This document shows positions 30,120-39,021 of a stretch of DNA of 64,000 nt, in pieces (within the stretch, counting starts at the first letter, position 1; each line of letters begins with the position of its first letter). Under the pieces are notes generated by a model. The model was not told the DNA's origin. It did no database searches and saw nothing but the letters and a program-made list of their open reading frames with translations. The stretch is from assembly GCF_006980715.1 (NCBI RefSeq), contig NZ_SBHN01000013.1, forward strand, positions 62,001 through 126,000, in the 5' to 3' direction. Both the position numbers and the translations under genes were made by a program. Source of the DNA: Telmatospirillum sp. J64-1 (GTDB lineage Bacteria > Pseudomonadota > Alphaproteobacteria > Rhodospirillales > Magnetospirillaceae).

Positions 30120-30164
30120 CCCCTTTCATTCAAGTTTTCTGGTGGAAAGCTAGAATGAAAGGGG
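30120..30164. repeat. Inverted repeat at the start of the Fic gene
   Basis: Perfect 12-bp arms CCCCTTTCATTC (30120-30131) and GAATGAAAGGGG (30153-30164), 21 bp apart, covering the leader and start of fic. The geometry suits an autoregulatory operator or an mRNA hairpin over the ribosome site. Confidence 0.7.
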
Positions 30165-30199
30165 CGCTCCTTCAAGGCTGAGGATAGCAGCCGGGGAGA

Positions 30200-33145
30200 C
30201 TATTCTCCTTCGTCATCCCCTAGGCTGGCCCATTCCTTGACGCGGGCGAGGTGGCCGTAATCGCTGTAGCGGGGGGCGCGGTCGGGATGGGGGCGGGCTT
30301 CGTAGGGGGTGTCGGGATTGTCGAAGACCTGGACCAGGCCGCGCAGGCCGTCCAGGGCTTCCTGCACCAGCTTGGCGCAGTCGTCACCGGCGCTGCTTTC
30401 CTCGCCGCCCGCTTCGTTGCCGCGCAGGCGCCAGTAGAGAAGTTGGGAGACCGGGGCGGCGGGAATGTCGCGGAAGCCGCCGGCCTGGGCGATGGCGGCT
30501 TCCAGCGGAAGCTGGGGCGCATAGCCGGCGGCGACTTCCTTCTTGCTGGGCACGGCGCCGGTCTTGTAGTCGATGATGGTTAAGCTGCCGTCCTTCATGC
30601 GGTCGATGCGGTCGGCCTTTGCGGTCAGGGTGAAGGGAGCGTAATCGGCATCGATCTCCAGCCGCCCGCCGCTTTCGCAGATGATCGACTGGATTTCGTG
30701 GCGGCGGCCGTATTCATGGCCGATGAACCATTTGGCGATGCGCTCGAAGCGCGGCCACCAGAAGGCCCAGACGCCGGGCCGGGTCAGGGCTTCGGCGAAG
30801 ACGGCGCGGCCCGTCTCGATCAGCTTGGCCTCGGCATCGTCAGGCAACTGCCCCGGATAGTCGCGGGTGAAGGTTTCCAGCGCCTTGTGAACCAGGTTGC
30901 CGTAATCGGCGGCGCCCGGATCGGCATCGATGGGGTCCAGCGCTTCCAGCCCCAGGATATGGCGGGCGTAGATGGCGTAGGGGTCGCGCATCCAGGTCTC
31001 GATCTGGGTCACCGACAGGCGGCGCGGGCGGGCCTCGACGGGCGGGCGCGGGGCGGGCGGCGGCAGCGGAGTGTGGCTGGCCGGGGCATCCAGCAGGGTA
31101 TGCCAGTCCAGCCAATGCGGCGCGTGCCATTCGGTTCCCTTCGCCGCCTCTTCCAGGCCGCAGGCGCGCATCACGGTTTCCAGCCGCAGCAGCCATCGCG
31201 AGGGAACGGTGGGCGTGCCTTCGTTCTTCATCGCCCGCGTCATCACCACGCGCGGGGCGCAGAAGGCCTGGACGAAGTCGTGGGCGGCGAGGCCGACCCG
31301 GCGCTCGGGCGAGGGCAGGCCGAAATCGCGGCGCATGGGGCGGCTCATCCAGGGATCGGAATCCGCTTCGGGCGGCCAGCTTCCTTCGTTCAGCCCGCCC
31401 AGGATGATCAGATCGGCATGTTGCAGCCGGGCTTCCAGCAAGCCCCAGATATGCAGGCGGGGATGGCGGCCCCAGACGGGGCGGACGACGACGCCTTCCA
31501 TCAGGCAGGCGAGCAGGCCGGGATAGGCCCGGGGCCAGACCTCGCCCATGGCCTCGGCGGCCTCGCCCAGATCGGCGGCGAAATTGGCGGCCACTTCGCC
31601 CGCCTCGCCGCGCCACAGGCGGGTCGGGCCGGGCAGGGTGTCGTCGGTGGCAAGGGCTTCGGCGAATTCCATATGGGCGCGGACCAGATCGGCCAGGGGC
31701 ACGATGTCCTTGTCCATCAGCGCGGCGAAGGGGCGGGCGGCCTGATCCAGGATGCCCAGCCATTCCTTCAGCTCCGTTTCCTTCTCGCCCAGGGCCGCGC
31801 ACAGCCCTTCGATCCCCGGCGCCGGGCGCGCGCCGCGCAGCACCACCACTTCCAGGCGCCGCACCAGCGCGCGGCACTGGTCCGGGCGCAGCCCGGCGGC
31901 GGCCAGGGGATGTTTCAGGCAGGCCAAAGTGGCGTGCGGCGAGAAATTCTCGGCCACCATCTCGGCGGCCAGCAGCAGGAACACGCCGGGCGGAGTCAGG
32001 GCCAGCGGACGGCCTGCGGAATCGTCGACCTCGATGTCCCAGCGTTCCAGTTCGGCGGCGACGCGGCGGGCGAGGTTGCGGTCCGGCGTGATCAGGGCGG
32101 CGGTGCGGCCTTCGGTTTCCAGGGCCTCGCGCAGCAGCATGGCGATGGCGCCCGCTTCCTCGCGCGGGCCGGGGCAGTCCAGCCGCGTCACGCCCTCGAT
32201 GGCGGCAGCATCGGCCTGGGCGGGCAGGCTGCGCCACAGATCGGTGGTGGCGGCGGGGCGCATGGCCTCGGCGATCAGCCAAGCGCGGGCGGTGCGGGGA
32301 TTGGGCGTTCTGCTCCAGGGCCGCACCCGGTCGGGCGTGATCTCCAGCTTTTCCAGAAGCTGCTTCATGCCGTGCTGGGGATGGGTCTCGTCCAGGGCTT
32401 GCCAGGAGGTGCGGTCCATGTGCTGGTCCAGGCCGGGCAGCACCACGGCCCCTTGCGGCAGGTTGGCGATGACGGCCAGCAAGGCGGCGGCGGCCGGGTT
32501 GCTGCCGGTCGAGCCGGCGGCGATGACGGGGTGATGCGGCGGCTCCTTGCGCCAGCGTTCGGCCTGGGCATGGAGAAGCAGGCTGCGTCGCGTGCTGGGA
32601 TCGGCCGCGCCATGGGCCTCCAGCAGGACCGGCCAGTTCTGGGTCAGGATTTCCAGGAATTTCAGCGTGACCTGCCAATGCTCGGCCAGGTTCTCCGGCA
32701 CCAGCTTTTCCAGCAGGTCGAAGGACAAATCCTCGGTCTGCACCTGGTCGAGCAGCTTGGCGAGTTCTCCGGCCAGCCTTGCCGCCTGTTCCGGCCCCGG
32801 CGGCTTGCCGCCGCGTCCCTGGCCCATGGCCATGATCAGGCGGGCCAGCAGCAGTTGCCGCTTCAGCCCCGGTATGGCGGGCGGTACCTCCAGCGAGGCG
32901 AGCGAGATGGCAAGCTCTTCCTCCTCCACCTCGCCCAGCGGCAGCATGCGCGGCAGCAGCAGCGGCTTGCCCTTGGACAGGCGCAGGAAGGCTTCGCGCA
33001 GCGAACGGCAGGCGCGGCGGGTGGGCAGCAGGATCAGGTGGCTGGCCAGCGCCAAGGGATCATGCCCCGCCTGCTCCATCACGCCCCGCGCCAGTTCATC
33101 GACGAAGGGCAGGCCGGGCGGGATGGAATAGACGGTCGGGGACAT
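30200..33145 (-). CDS. addB: AddB, nuclease subunit of double-strand break repair (alphaproteobacterial type)
   Basis: A 981-residue partner of AddA. The N-terminal helicase-like half (ILLPTRRACRSLREAFLR) is the degenerate form seen in alphaproteobacteria; the C-terminal RecB-like nuclease reads LTIIDYKTGAVPSKKEVAAG. The start at 33145 follows AGGAAGGA; an in-frame earlier start lies in repeat DNA. It is downstream of tsaE-amgK-murU as usual, but addA, normally next, has been separated from it. Confidence 0.93.
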   Translation of the reverse strand: MSPTVYSIPPGLPFVDELARGVMEQAGHDPLALASHLILLPTRRACRSLREAFLRLSKGKPLLLPRMLPLGEVEEEELAISLASLEVPPAIPGLKRQLLLARLIMAMGQGRGGKPPGPEQAARLAGELAKLLDQVQTEDLSFDLLEKLVPENLAEHWQVTLKFLEILTQNWPVLLEAHGAADPSTRRSLLLHAQAERWRKEPPHHPVIAAGSTGSNPAAAALLAVIANLPQGAVVLPGLDQHMDRTSWQALDETHPQHGMKQLLEKLEITPDRVRPWSRTPNPRTARAWLIAEAMRPAATTDLWRSLPAQADAAAIEGVTRLDCPGPREEAGAIAMLLREALETEGRTAALITPDRNLARRVAAELERWDIEVDDSAGRPLALTPPGVFLLLAAEMVAENFSPHATLACLKHPLAAAGLRPDQCRALVRRLEVVVLRGARPAPGIEGLCAALGEKETELKEWLGILDQAARPFAALMDKDIVPLADLVRAHMEFAEALATDDTLPGPTRLWRGEAGEVAANFAADLGEAAEAMGEVWPRAYPGLLACLMEGVVVRPVWGRHPRLHIWGLLEARLQHADLIILGGLNEGSWPPEADSDPWMSRPMRRDFGLPSPERRVGLAAHDFVQAFCAPRVVMTRAMKNEGTPTVPSRWLLRLETVMRACGLEEAAKGTEWHAPHWLDWHTLLDAPASHTPLPPPAPRPPVEARPRRLSVTQIETWMRDPYAIYARHILGLEALDPIDADPGAADYGNLVHKALETFTRDYPGQLPDDAEAKLIETGRAVFAEALTRPGVWAFWWPRFERIAKWFIGHEYGRRHEIQSIICESGGRLEIDADYAPFTLTAKADRIDRMKDGSLTIIDYKTGAVPSKKEVAAGYAPQLPLEAAIAQAGGFRDIPAAPVSQLLYWRLRGNEAGGEESSAGDDCAKLVQEALDGLRGLVQVFDNPDTPYEARPHPDRAPRYSDYGHLARVKEWASLGDDEGE

Positions 33146-33170
33146 GGACGATCCTTCCTGGGGCCGCCTC

Positions 33171-33272
33171 ACCTTTCGAGACGGCCGCTGAAGCGGCCTC
33201 TTCAAGATGAGGCTATTCCAATACCTTCCTCCTTATGCTGAGGAGCCCCAAAGGGGCGTCTCAAAGCATGGG
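33171..33272. repeat. Dispersed double-hairpin repeat, family A, copy 2
   Basis: Begins ACCTTTCGAGACGGCCGC and ends GGGGCGTCTCAAAGCATG, with AATACCTTCC between the two hairpins. It occupies the gap between murU and addB. Confidence 0.75.
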
Positions 33273-33301
33273 CAGGCGCTCAGGCGCGAGGCAAGCCCTT
33301 T

Positions 33302-34015
33302 CTACCCTTCCCGGGCGCGCAGCAGGGCATCTATTTCGAACAGGGCGTCCGGCGTGCCGACATGGAACCAGTCGCCGTCATGGACGATGCCGAACAGGCG
33401 GCCCGCCTCCAGTGCCCGGTCGTAGAGGACATTGAGCGAGAACCGGCCTTCCGGCGCGCCGTCGAACAGGCGCGGATGCAGGATCTGCACACCAGCGAAC
33501 AGCAGCGGCGCCACTTCCTTTTCGCCTCGGCGGCGCGGCACGCCCAAGGGATCGAGAAAGAAGTCGCCCTTGCCCTCATAGCCCTTGGCGGTGGCGGTGC
33601 GCTGCATCAGCAGCAGGGCGTCCATGCGGTCTGGATCGAAGGCCTGGGCCAGGCGCTGCAGGGCCGGTGTGGTGCCGTCGAGCCAGATGATGTCGCTGTT
33701 GGCGACATAGAAAGGGTCGTCGCCCAGCAGGGGCAGGGCATGCTTCACGCCGCCGCCGGTTTCCAGCAGGCTTTCCTCGTTGGAAAAGGCGATCCCGGGC
33801 CGGGTGCCGAGATGGTTGTGGATCTTACCGGCCTTCCAATGGGTATTGACGACGATGCGCTCGACCCCGGCATTGCCGAAATGGTCGAGGACGCGGTCGA
33901 GCATGGTGCGTCCGGCGACTTCGATCAGCGGCTTGGGGATTTCGTTGGTGAGGGGGCGCATGCGTTGGCCCAGGCCGGCGGCCAGGGCCATGGCGACTTT
34001 GGGCGTAACCGTCAT
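33302..34015 (-). CDS. murU: Nucleotidyltransferase, probable MurNAc-1-phosphate uridylyltransferase
   Basis: A 237-residue NTP transferase. The signature LAAGLGQRMRPLTNEIPKPL is at 11-30, followed by VNTHWKAGKIHNHL, DDPFYVANSDIIW and DGDWFHVGTPDAL. With the kinase AmgK it would turn recycled MurNAc into UDP-MurNAc, bypassing fosfomycin-sensitive synthesis. The start ATG at 34015 overlaps the amgK stop by ATGA. The sugar specificity rests mainly on the amgK pairing. Confidence 0.82.
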   Translation of the reverse strand: MTVTPKVAMALAAGLGQRMRPLTNEIPKPLIEVAGRTMLDRVLDHFGNAGVERIVVNTHWKAGKIHNHLGTRPGIAFSNEESLLETGGGVKHALPLLGDDPFYVANSDIIWLDGTTPALQRLAQAFDPDRMDALLLMQRTATAKGYEGKGDFFLDPLGVPRRRGEKEVAPLLFAGVQILHPRLFDGAPEGRFSLNVLYDRALEAGRLFGIVHDGDWFHVGTPDALFEIDALLRAREG

Positions 34016-35007
34016 GGAGTGGGAACCTTGCGGGCGTGAGGGGGCATGTGCCGCTCCAGCCATTCGGCGACCGGGGCCAGGGCGGGATGGGCCAGGGCGT
34101 TGTCGAAAAGGCGCCAGACGCGGGGAATATGGCCCAGATAGAGGGGCTTGCCGTCGCGGCGGCTGAGGCGGGTGAAGATGCCGATGACCTTGGCATGGCG
34201 CTGGGCCGCCAGCACCGCCCAGGAGGCCTCGAAATCATCCTGCGCGATGGCGGGCAGGGCGGCGAGGTAGCGCGCCTTCATTCCGGCGATCAGGGCGGGG
34301 TCGATGTCGCGGCGGGCGTCTTCCAGCAGGCTCATCAGGTCGTAGGTGACGGGACCGGCCACGGCATCCTGGAAATCGAGCAGGCCGCAGGCGGCAAGGC
34401 CGGGACGGTCGAGCAGCATCAGGTTGTCGACATGGAAATCGCGCAGCACGATGGTGTCGGGCACGCGGCGGGCCTGGGGCAGGACCTGGCGCCAGCGGGC
34501 GATATACTCTTCCCGCGCCGCCGGATCGGTCTCTTGTCCCAGCACGGCGGGCATGTACCAGTCGGTCAGCAGCAGCGCCTCGGTGAGCAGGCGGTCCTCG
34601 TCATAGAGCGGCAGCCCCTGCGGGATGGCCGCGCCGCCGCGCCCGTGCAGGTCGGCCAGGACGTCCACCGCCAGGGCATAGAGGGCCTTCTCGTCATGGC
34701 CGCGCGCCAGCAGGCGGGTATAGGTGTCGTCGCCCAGGTCCTCGAGCAGCAGCAGCCCGGCATCCTCGTCGGCCGCCAGGATGCGCGGCGCGCTGTAGCC
34801 CAGGCCGGTTAGGTGGCGGGCGATGGCCAGGAAAGGGCGCACGTCTTCCTGCGGCGGCGGCGCATCCATCAGCACCGCGCGCTCGCCCTTGCGCGCCAGC
34901 CGGTCATAGCGGCGGAAAGAGGCGTCGCCGGCCAGCTTGCCGCGTTCCGCCCCGTTCCAGCCGCTGCGGGCCAGGAAGTCCTCGATCAAGCCGTCGCGCC
35001 TAGTCAT
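34012..35007 (-). CDS. amgK: Anomeric sugar kinase AmgK (aminoglycoside phosphotransferase fold)
   Basis: A 331-residue kinase for MurNAc/GlcNAc at the anomeric position in cell-wall recycling. The N-lobe has GDASFRRYDRL, and the catalytic stretch is VLRDFHVDNLMLL followed by GLLDFQDAVAGP, the pattern of the AmgK group and not of antibiotic-resistance kinases. The ATG at 35007 overlaps the tsaE stop by eight bases; a TTG six bases before is possible. It is part of tsaE-amgK-murU-addB. Confidence 0.82.
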   Translation of the reverse strand: MTRRDGLIEDFLARSGWNGAERGKLAGDASFRRYDRLARKGERAVLMDAPPPQEDVRPFLAIARHLTGLGYSAPRILAADEDAGLLLLEDLGDDTYTRLLARGHDEKALYALAVDVLADLHGRGGAAIPQGLPLYDEDRLLTEALLLTDWYMPAVLGQETDPAAREEYIARWRQVLPQARRVPDTIVLRDFHVDNLMLLDRPGLAACGLLDFQDAVAGPVTYDLMSLLEDARRDIDPALIAGMKARYLAALPAIAQDDFEASWAVLAAQRHAKVIGIFTRLSRRDGKPLYLGHIPRVWRLFDNALAHPALAPVAEWLERHMPPHARKVPTP

Positions 35008-35476
35008 GCCCAAGAAGCTCCTTTAGCCGGGCGGGCCAGTCCGCCGCGCCCTTCAGTTCCGCCTGCCGGACGGTCGGGCCGTCTCCGGGGGAGAGGGTGA
35101 TGTCCAGCCGCTTGGCGGGCAGAAGGTTGCCCAGCCGGTCGGGCCATTCGATCAGGCTGATTCCGTCCGCGAACGCGTCCTCGATGTCCAGTTCCCAGGC
35201 GTCGTCCGGGCTTTCCAGGCGGTAGAGGTCGAAATGCCAGATCGTCCCGGCCTCGGTGTCATAGACCTGGACCAGGGTGAAGGTCGGGCTGGGCACGTCT
35301 TCCCCGGCCCCGGCCAGCGAGCGGACGAAGGCACGCGCAAAGGCAGTCTTGCCCATGCCGAGGTCGCCGCGCAAGGCGATGACATCGCCCGGCCGCACGC
35401 AGGCAGCCAAGCGTGCCGCCAGGCTGGCGGTCGCGGCCTCGTCGGCAAGGACGAGGGTGAAAGGGTCTGTATCCAT
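35000..35476 (-). CDS. tsaE: TsaE, ATPase for tRNA t6A modification
   Basis: A 158-residue P-loop ATPase that activates the TsaBD complex making threonylcarbamoyl-adenosine at position 37 of tRNAs reading A-starting codons. Walker A GDLGMGKT is at 37-44, then SPTFTLVQVY and WHFDLYRLESPDD, and the EWPDRLGNLLP end region. It is the first gene of the leftward operon and divergent from the ferredoxin reductase. Confidence 0.93.
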   Translation of the reverse strand: MDTDPFTLVLADEAATASLAARLAACVRPGDVIALRGDLGMGKTAFARAFVRSLAGAGEDVPSPTFTLVQVYDTEAGTIWHFDLYRLESPDDAWELDIEDAFADGISLIEWPDRLGNLLPAKRLDITLSPGDGPTVRQAELKGAADWPARLKELLGHD

Positions 35477-35542
35477 AGTATGTTTTTATCCTTGCCACTG
35501 CGGCGGTGCAACAACGCCGGAAAGGCCCGAATGATGCTTCTC

Positions 35543-35570
35543 TTGATTCACGGACGCCAGCCGGTATTAA
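35543..35570 (+). promoter_or_regulatory. Candidate sigma-70 promoter of the ferredoxin-NADP reductase gene
   Basis: TTGATT at 35543-35548, spacer 16, TATTAA at 35565-35570. The start codon lies 34 bases downstream of the -10 box. Confidence 0.55.
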
Positions 35571-35604
35571 TCGCCCCTGATCCGCCGCAAGGAGTAAGCC
35601 AGCC

Positions 35605-36624
35605 ATGTCCCAGACCCCCCATATCACCGATGCCATCATCGTCGGCGCCGGCCCCGTCGGTCTTTTCGCCGTCTTCGAATGCGGCATGGTGCGCCTGCGC
35701 TGCCATGTGGTGGATGCGCTGGACATGGTGGGCGGCCAATGCAGCGCGCTCTATCCCGAAAAGCCGATCTACGACATTCCCGGCCATCCCAAGATCCTGG
35801 CCGCCGACCTGGTCGCGCAGCTCGAGGAACAGGCCAAGCCCTTCGCGCCGGTCTATCACCTGGGCCAGCGCGTCGAGAAGCTGGAACGCACGGAAGACGG
35901 CAAATGGCGTGTCGAATTGACCGATGCAACCGCGATCATCGCCCCGGTGGTCATCATCGCCGCCGGTGTCGGCGCCTTCGGCCCCAACCGTCCGCCGCTG
36001 GAAGGGCTGGACGCCTATGAAGGCAAGAGCATCTTCTACATGGTGCGCAAGCGCGAGGACTTCCGCGGCAAGCGTGTGGTCATCGCAGGCGGCGGCGATT
36101 CCGCGGTGGATTGGGCGATCTCGCTGGCCGAAGTGGCCGAGAAGGTGATGGTCGTCCATCGCCGTCCCAAGTTCCGCTGCGCCCCGGAAAGCCAGGCGCG
36201 GCTGGAGCAGATGGCCAAGGAGGGCCGGATCGAGATGGTCGTTCCCTACCAGCTTCACAGCCTGGAAGGGGAAGACGGCCAGCTTTCGGCGGTGAATGTG
36301 GCGACGCTGGACGGCGCGGTGAAGCGGCTGGAGGCGGACGCCCTGCTGCCCTTCTTCGGCCTGTCGATGAATCTCGGCCCCATCGCCGAATGGGGGCTGG
36401 ACATGGACCGCGCCCATATCGCCATCGACCCCAATGGCTGCAAGACCTCGGCGGAAGGCGTCTTCGCCATCGGCGATATCGCCACCTATCCCGGCAAGCT
36501 GAAGCTGATCCTTTGCGGGTTCGCCGAAGCCGCCAGCGCCGCCCATGCCGCCCGCGAGGTGGTGCATCCCGGCGAGGCGCTGCATTTCGAATATTCTACC
36601 ACCAGCGGCGTACCGCAGGCCTGA
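35605..36624 (+). CDS. Ferredoxin/flavodoxin-NADP reductase (thioredoxin reductase-like)
   Basis: A 339-residue FAD enzyme of the thioredoxin reductase-like FNR group (YumC type) that moves electrons between NADPH and ferredoxin. The FAD motif GAGPVG is at 14-19 and the NADPH motif GGGDSA at 162-167; FAIGDIATYPGKLKLI is typical. The CxxC of thioredoxin reductases is absent, as expected. It is probably monocistronic; a family B repeat separates it from the convergent cytochrome gene. Confidence 0.92.
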   Translation: MSQTPHITDAIIVGAGPVGLFAVFECGMVRLRCHVVDALDMVGGQCSALYPEKPIYDIPGHPKILAADLVAQLEEQAKPFAPVYHLGQRVEKLERTEDGKWRVELTDATAIIAPVVIIAAGVGAFGPNRPPLEGLDAYEGKSIFYMVRKREDFRGKRVVIAGGGDSAVDWAISLAEVAEKVMVVHRRPKFRCAPESQARLEQMAKEGRIEMVVPYQLHSLEGEDGQLSAVNVATLDGAVKRLEADALLPFFGLSMNLGPIAEWGLDMDRAHIAIDPNGCKTSAEGVFAIGDIATYPGKLKLILCGFAEAASAAHAAREVVHPGEALHFEYSTTSGVPQA

Positions 36625-36672
36625 TCAAGGGGGGCTTCGGCCCCCGAGAAGGCCGCTTCCACCCTTGCAATC

Positions 36673-36743
36673 CGTCACCCCCGCGCAAGCGGGGGGCCAT
36701 GGCGGGGCATATGGAATGGATTCCCGCTTTCGCGGGAATGACG
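36673..36743. repeat. Dispersed repeat, family B, copy 2
   Basis: Starts CGTCACCCCCGCGCAAGC and ends TCCCGCTTTCGCGGGAATGA then CG. It is flanked on both sides by the hairpin GGGGGCTTCGGCCCC (near 36630 and 36776). Confidence 0.8.
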
Positions 36744-36791
36744 AAAAAGGGATGGGCCTGTCAGCAGTCTGAAGGGGGCTTCGGCCCCGTC

Positions 36792-37226
36792 CTATCGGTT
36801 GCGCCGTTCCTGCTGCGCCTGGATATGGGGCGGCCAGGTGGACTTGATATAGGCCAGCACCGCGCGGATTTCCTCGTCCGACAGGATGTCGCCGAAGGCG
36901 GGCATGTCGGTGGGGTAATCCGGCCCGGCGAAATGCTGGATGCCGTATTTGGTGATGGCGAACAATTCCTCGTCGGAATGGTGCCAAGTATGGCCGCTCT
37001 CGTCATGGGGCGGGGCGGGCAGGCGGCCATCGGCGCGGCGGCTGCGCCAGTCGGGCTGGCCTTCCAGGTCGGCGCCGTGGCAGGCGGCGCAATGCTCCTG
37101 GTAGACGGCTTGGCCCTGGGCCAGCGAAGGCGCTTCTTCGCCCTGGGGCAGATAACGGGCGAAGATCGACAGCACCGCGACGATGGAGGACAGCACCAGG
37201 ACGGTCCGTCCATTGACCCAGCGCAT
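36792..37226 (-). CDS. Membrane-anchored c-type cytochrome
   Basis: A 144-residue monohaem cytochrome c. An uncleaved-looking N-terminal helix (about 8-24) anchors it in the periplasm. Haem is bound at CAACH (46-50) and the probable sixth ligand is Met108 in PTDMPAF. The EELFAITKYGIQHFAG helix and the final IRAVLAYIKSTWP helix are typical of class I. Starts possible at the ATG 37226 or the GTG 37229; the quinone reductase gene ends just upstream, so the two are likely co-transcribed. Confidence 0.88.
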   Translation of the reverse strand: MRWVNGRTVLVLSSIVAVLSIFARYLPQGEEAPSLAQGQAVYQEHCAACHGADLEGQPDWRSRRADGRLPAPPHDESGHTWHHSDEELFAITKYGIQHFAGPDYPTDMPAFGDILSDEEIRAVLAYIKSTWPPHIQAQQERRNR

Positions 37227-37230
37227 CACC

Positions 37231-38214
37231 TCAAACGGCCCCGGTGGTGATGACGACCTTGCCGGTGGATTTGCGGGACAGCAGGCTTTCTATGGCCGCC
37301 GGGGTGTCGGCAAGGTCGAAGCTGGCCGAAACCAGAGGCTTCAGGCGCCCTTGTTCGTACCATTCCATCAATTGCCGGAACGAGGCCCGCATGCCCTCGG
37401 GATCGAGCTGGCGGTAGGCGCCCCAATAATAGCCGATGACGGTGATATTCTTGACCAGCAGGATATTGGCCGGGATCTGCGGCACGTTGCCGCCCGCGAA
37501 GCCGACCACCAGGATACGGCCGTTGGGCGCGGTGCAGCGCAAGGAGGCGTCGAAGACGTTTCCGCCCACCGGGTCGTAGACCACATCGGCCCCGCGTCCG
37601 CCGGTGATCTCCTTGACCCGTTCGCGGATGTCCTCGCTCTTGTAGTCGATCAGATGGGTGGCGCCATGGGCCTGGGCGACGGCCAGCTTTTCCGGGCCGC
37701 CCGCCGTGGCGATGACGGTGGCGCCCAGGGCCGCGCCCACTTCGACGGCGGTCAGGCCGACACCGCCCGCCGCGCCATGGACCAGCAGTACCTCGCCCGC
37801 TTTCAAGCCGCAGCGATGGACCAGCCCGTAATGCGAGGTCCCCCAGGCGATGGGAAAACCGGCGGCGGTGACGAAATCCATCCTATCGGGGATGGCATGG
37901 ACGTCGCTGGCCCGGGCGATGGCATAATCGGCGAAGCCGCCCTTGCTCAGCGTCGCCATCACCCGTTCGCCGGGACGGCAGGAGGCGACGCCGGGCCCGA
38001 CCGCCTCGATGATGCCGGCGGCTTCGAAGCCCGGCGTGAAAGGCGGCTGGTGCTTTTCCTGGTATTTGCCCGCCGTGACCAGGCTGTCGGCAAAGTTCAC
38101 CCCTGCCGCATGGACGCGGATCAGCACTTCGCCCTCGCCAGGTTCGGGGCGCGGCAGGTCTTCGAGCACCAGGGCGGAAGGGCCGGACAAATCGCGGCAG
38201 ATCACGGCGCGCAT
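37231..38214 (-). CDS. NADPH:quinone oxidoreductase, zinc-type alcohol dehydrogenase family
   Basis: A 327-residue medium-chain reductase. It reads AVICRDLSGPSALVLEDLP at the start, EVLIRVHAAGVNFADSLVTAGKY next, and the nucleotide-binding GAAGGVGLTAVEVGAALGA in the middle. The catalytic zinc Cys/His set of true alcohol dehydrogenases is absent, as in quinone reductases such as QorA. The substrate is unknown. It precedes the cytochrome c gene with a gap of only a few bases. Confidence 0.88.
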   Translation of the reverse strand: MRAVICRDLSGPSALVLEDLPRPEPGEGEVLIRVHAAGVNFADSLVTAGKYQEKHQPPFTPGFEAAGIIEAVGPGVASCRPGERVMATLSKGGFADYAIARASDVHAIPDRMDFVTAAGFPIAWGTSHYGLVHRCGLKAGEVLLVHGAAGGVGLTAVEVGAALGATVIATAGGPEKLAVAQAHGATHLIDYKSEDIRERVKEITGGRGADVVYDPVGGNVFDASLRCTAPNGRILVVGFAGGNVPQIPANILLVKNITVIGYYWGAYRQLDPEGMRASFRQLMEWYEQGRLKPLVSASFDLADTPAAIESLLSRKSTGKVVITTGAV

Positions 38215-38287
38215 GCGGTTCTCCTTGAACGGGGAACGTAAATGGTCATCATGCCGTTCCTGATCGACGGAGTGAAGAGGTGACGGC

Positions 38288-38866
38288 GTGTCGGAATTGG
38301 GGATGCGGGGTTTCTACGGTATCGGCGTGGAAGGGATCAGCAAGATCGCCAATGTCGGCAGCCTGTTCCGCACCGCTCATGCCTTCCAGGCCAGTTTCGT
38401 CTTCACCATCGGTACCGATTATTCCCGCATGCAGGGAAAACGTACCGATACCTCCGATACCACCCGGCAATTGCCCTTCTACGCCTTCCCCGACGCCACC
38501 GCCCTGATGCTGCCTCAGGGCTGCAAGCTGGTGGGGGTGGAACTGACCGACGAGGCCATCGACCTGCCGGTCTTCCGCCATCCCTATAACGCCGCCTATG
38601 TGCTGGGCCGCGAGCGGGGATCGCTGACCCCGGCCTTGCAGGAACGCTGCGACTTCATGGTGAAGATTCCCACGCGCTTCTGCCTCAATGTCGCCCTGGC
38701 CGGGGCGCTGGTGATGTATGACCGCCTGCTCAGCTTCGGCCGCTTCCCCGACCGCGCCGCCAAGCCCGGCGAAAAGCCCGAAGCCCGCCAGCACACTTTC
38801 GGCACGCCGATCTTCCGCAACCCGGAAAATCTGGCCCGCTTCCGCATGGAGCCGCCGGAGGAGTAA
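38288..38866 (+). CDS. SpoU/TrmH family RNA methyltransferase
   Basis: A 192-residue SAM-dependent 2'-O-methylase of the SPOUT fold. Motif 1 is NVGSLFRTAHAF (Asn and Arg of the active site), motif 2 AYVLGRERGSLTPAL, and motif 3 KIPTRFCLNVALAGALVMYDR, together forming the knotted SAM site. The short length fits a trimmed TrmH form without an N-terminal RNA domain. Start is GTG at 38288. The target RNA cannot be told. It stands alone, with a family B repeat after it. Confidence 0.86.
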   Translation: MSELGMRGFYGIGVEGISKIANVGSLFRTAHAFQASFVFTIGTDYSRMQGKRTDTSDTTRQLPFYAFPDATALMLPQGCKLVGVELTDEAIDLPVFRHPYNAAYVLGRERGSLTPALQERCDFMVKIPTRFCLNVALAGALVMYDRLLSFGRFPDRAAKPGEKPEARQHTFGTPIFRNPENLARFRMEPPEE

Positions 38867-38880
38867 GGGGGTAAGGCTGC

Positions 38881-38963
38881 CGTCACTCCCGCGTAAGCGG
38901 GAGTCCATGTCGGTCCCAAAAGACGCTGCGGTGGCATGGATTCCCGCTTGCGCGGGAATGACG
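38881..38963. repeat. Dispersed repeat, family B, copy 3
   Basis: Starts CGTCACTCCCGCGTAAGCGG, ends ATTCCCGCTTGCGCGGGAAT then GACG. It fills the gap between the SpoU gene and the LpoA-like gene, next to the hairpin at 38981-39000. Confidence 0.8.
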
Positions 38964-38980
38964 TGCTAAATCAATAAGTT

Positions 38981-39000
38981 CCAAGAGGCGTGCCTCTTGG
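38981..39000 (-). terminator. Candidate terminator hairpin after the LpoA-like gene
   Basis: CCAAGAGGCGTGCCTCTTGG is a 9-bp stem with a 2-base loop, 22 bases after the leftward stop; on the minus strand AACTTATT follows, so the U-tract is weak. Confidence 0.45.
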
Positions 39001-39021
39001 CGGGTGCAGGACGGAGCCCTG

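Noticed and set aside
30698-33241. 847-codon open frame antisense to addB
   Set aside because: GC-driven shadow of addB; no domain recognisable.
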